Source of the DNA: a virus | Direction: 5' to 3' (one strand) | IMG/VR virus record: IMGVR_UViG_3300005613_000296 | Span: 1 to 30,263 of that record | Length of the DNA: 30,263 nt | Part shown: in pieces, positions 29,256-30,263 of the stretch | How positions within the stretch are numbered: position 1 is the stretch's first letter | How the letters are laid out: the number at the start of each line of letters is the position of its first letter | Notes under the pieces: model-generated | Told to the model about the DNA's origin: nothing | Seen by the model: the letters and a program-made list of their open reading frames with translations, nothing else | Databases searched by the model: none | Position numbers and translations under genes: made by a program

Positions 29256-29402
29256 TCAGTTGTTTCCGTAGATGCTTCCTATGCCTTGAGCCTTTGTTGA
29301 CCCATCGCAACACTTACGCGAATAGGTATTTTTCTTCCAACATAAGCACCCTCTACGACCGCCTTTAGGCGAATTTCTGTTATCCGGATCTCTTTTTGCC
29401 AT
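29256..29402 (-). CDS. Cys-rich mini-protein (48 aa)
   Basis: MAKRDPDNRNSPKGGRRG is followed by CLCWKKNTYSRKCCDGS and AQGIGSI, so a CxC and a CC pair lie close together. I recall this motif from small Bacteroidota phage proteins near the capsid genes. It could bind a metal or form disulfides. It lies six bases after the protease stop and fills the gap before the scaffold. Confidence 0.6.
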   Translation of the reverse strand: MAKRDPDNRNSPKGGRRGCLCWKKNTYSRKCCDGSTKAQGIGSIYGNN

Positions 29403-29407
29403 ATTAT

Positions 29408-29992
29408 TTATTTAGAAAGTAATGAAACAAGCGCATCAATAAGGTCGGCTTCGGTATGATTAGCCGACATCTCAACCTTCTCGGCAAAATACCCTTCGAT
29501 GCTAAAGCCTAAAACCTCACCAGTTTTGATGTAGTTATTCCAAACCTCATCATTCTCAACTTTCACGCTACCCATCCAAGTGCCTACTGGCATCTCCATA
29601 TTGTACAATGCGCTTTTATCTTTTGCGCTATCTTCGACAATCCAACTTTCAGCCAAATACAAACCTTCAAGCGGAATTGCGTGTTCTAAAGTACTTCGAG
29701 ATTGCTTAGACTTCTTCAAGAATAGTTCGCTCGCACGTCTTACCGTTTCTTTGCTGAAAAAGATTTGGTATTCTTCTTGCGTTTCTTCGTTGAATCGCAC
29801 AATCGGCTTTTCAGGTATAAGCAAAGCACCCATAAGTAACCGCTTTTCTTCATCTACGGTCTTGAGTTCGTACCGTGCTTGCTTTGAAAGTGTAACGAAA
29901 TTTTCTTCAATCGCTGGATTGCGTACAATAGAGATTGCATCAATTCCACCTTCTTCTTCAAATTCGTTGATTATTAGTTCGATTAAATTCAT
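29408..29992 (-). CDS. XkdF-like prohead protease
   Basis: A 194-residue serine protease of the XkdF family. HAIPLEGLYLAESWIVED contains the catalytic His, then PVGTWMGSVKVENDEVWN and GEVLGFSIEGYF with the catalytic Ser. It should cut scaffold or capsid during maturation. Its ATG overlaps the stop of the preceding gene (TAATG), and capsid genes follow. Confidence 0.85.
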   Translation of the reverse strand: MNLIELIINEFEEEGGIDAISIVRNPAIEENFVTLSKQARYELKTVDEEKRLLMGALLIPEKPIVRFNEETQEEYQIFFSKETVRRASELFLKKSKQSRSTLEHAIPLEGLYLAESWIVEDSAKDKSALYNMEMPVGTWMGSVKVENDEVWNNYIKTGEVLGFSIEGYFAEKVEMSANHTEADLIDALVSLLSK

Positions 29993-30263
29993 TATCCAAA
30001 TGTTGATTGACCAACTACCTTTCGGTTCAGTTGGTTTGCATTATTTATTTGTTGAGTTGTTACGTATGCTTGAACTGGTTGCTGATTTTGGTTGTTTATA
30101 GCACCTTCCAATTGGTTAAAACCGCCTTGTAACGTGTTAAAGTTCACCGCTGGTATTTGTGGCGCGCCTCCTCCGCTTGGAATTGATACCGATGAACCAC
30201 CGCCGCCTGAACTAGAGCCGCCGAATCCGTTAGGTATCTTAGTACTTGCTATTCTTTTAACTT
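29992..30263 (-). CDS. Probable tail tape measure protein, C-terminal end only
   Basis: A frame open from the right edge to the TAA at 29992-29994, 89 codons visible; the start is outside the window. It has a Gly/Ser-rich stretch (GFGGSSSGGGGSSVSIPSGG) and ends PVQAYVTTQQINNANQLNRK followed by VVGQSTFG. This kind of ending is typical of tape measure proteins in Bacteroidota siphophages. No membrane segments are visible in the fragment. Another large structural protein cannot be excluded. Confidence 0.5.
   Translation of the reverse strand, partial: VKRIASTKIPNGFGGSSSGGGGSSVSIPSGGGAPQIPAVNFNTLQGGFNQLEGAINNQNQQPVQAYVTTQQINNANQLNRKVVGQSTFG

Noticed and set aside
28529-29368. 279-codon plus-strand frame
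   Set aside because: It lies opposite the scaffold gene, is Ser-rich as expected of antisense to an acidic coiled coil, and no other plus-strand gene is supported.
29580-30101. 173-codon plus-strand frame
   Set aside because: It is antisense to the XkdF-like protease and tape-measure-like end and shows no family motif.
1-30263. Direct circular joining of the two window ends
   Set aside because: Joining base 1 to base 30263 would end the fibre gene after five more codons, but the right-edge gene would have no start codon, so the ends are probably not adjacent.
1-30263. Integrase, lysogeny repressor, tRNA genes
   Set aside because: None could be found by reading the frames and intergenic regions; absence is limited to this window.

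Overview
The window looks like most of the genome of a tailed double-stranded DNA phage, probably a siphovirus, that infects a member of the Bacteroidota (most likely a flavobacterium). Every supported gene lies on the minus strand, so transcription runs from the right end to the left. Genes are packed with ATGA and TAATG start/stop overlaps. Shine-Dalgarno sequences are rare, starts follow A-rich leaders, several promoter candidates carry the Bacteroidota -7 box TAnnTTTG, and the virion proteins resemble those of flavobacterial and Bacteroides phages. Names rest on recognising families by eye; no database search was run. No integrase, excisionase or CI-type repressor was seen, nor any tRNA or CRISPR array.

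In transcription order, the right end (30.26-22.3 kb) holds the end of a probable tape measure protein, an XkdF-like prohead protease, a Cys-rich mini-protein, scaffold, major capsid protein, a tail-tube-like protein flanked by two related coiled-coil proteins, a small virion protein, portal, a head-tail adaptor and a GT-B glycosyltransferase. From 22.4 to 19.06 kb come a small Cys-rich protein, a beta-helix receptor-binding protein, a stand-alone PAS protein, a holin-like protein, an M15 endolysin, a 50-residue protein, a likely one-piece spanin and a MazG-like protein. A terminator follows at 18.9 kb.

From 18.8 to 15.8 kb lies an accessory region: a RusA-like resolvase, then small genes rich in signal peptides, lipoboxes and membrane segments, punctuated by repeated leader and hairpin modules. 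From 15.7 to 9.0 kb is the replication and recombination region: SSB-like protein, RecA-like ATPase, DnaA domain-IV-like protein, sigma-like factor, PD-(D/E)XK nuclease, RecE-like exonuclease, a GT-A glycosyltransferase, a beta-class DNA methyltransferase and an HNH nuclease. Terminase small and large subunits follow, then a winged-helix gene with its own promoter and terminator. The tail genes (6.97 kb to the left edge) begin with a tail assembly chaperone that appears to use a -1 frameshift at a U9 run, and end in a hub-fibre protein of at least 1364 residues that leaves the window.

Tail and head genes sit at opposite ends, and the right edge cuts what looks like the tape measure gene. The missing DNA therefore probably joins the two edges on a circular map. 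The most interesting points are the frameshift cassette, a duplicated promoter-leader module, a four-copy AT-rich palindromic motif before gene starts, the PAS protein, and the cluster of envelope-directed small proteins.
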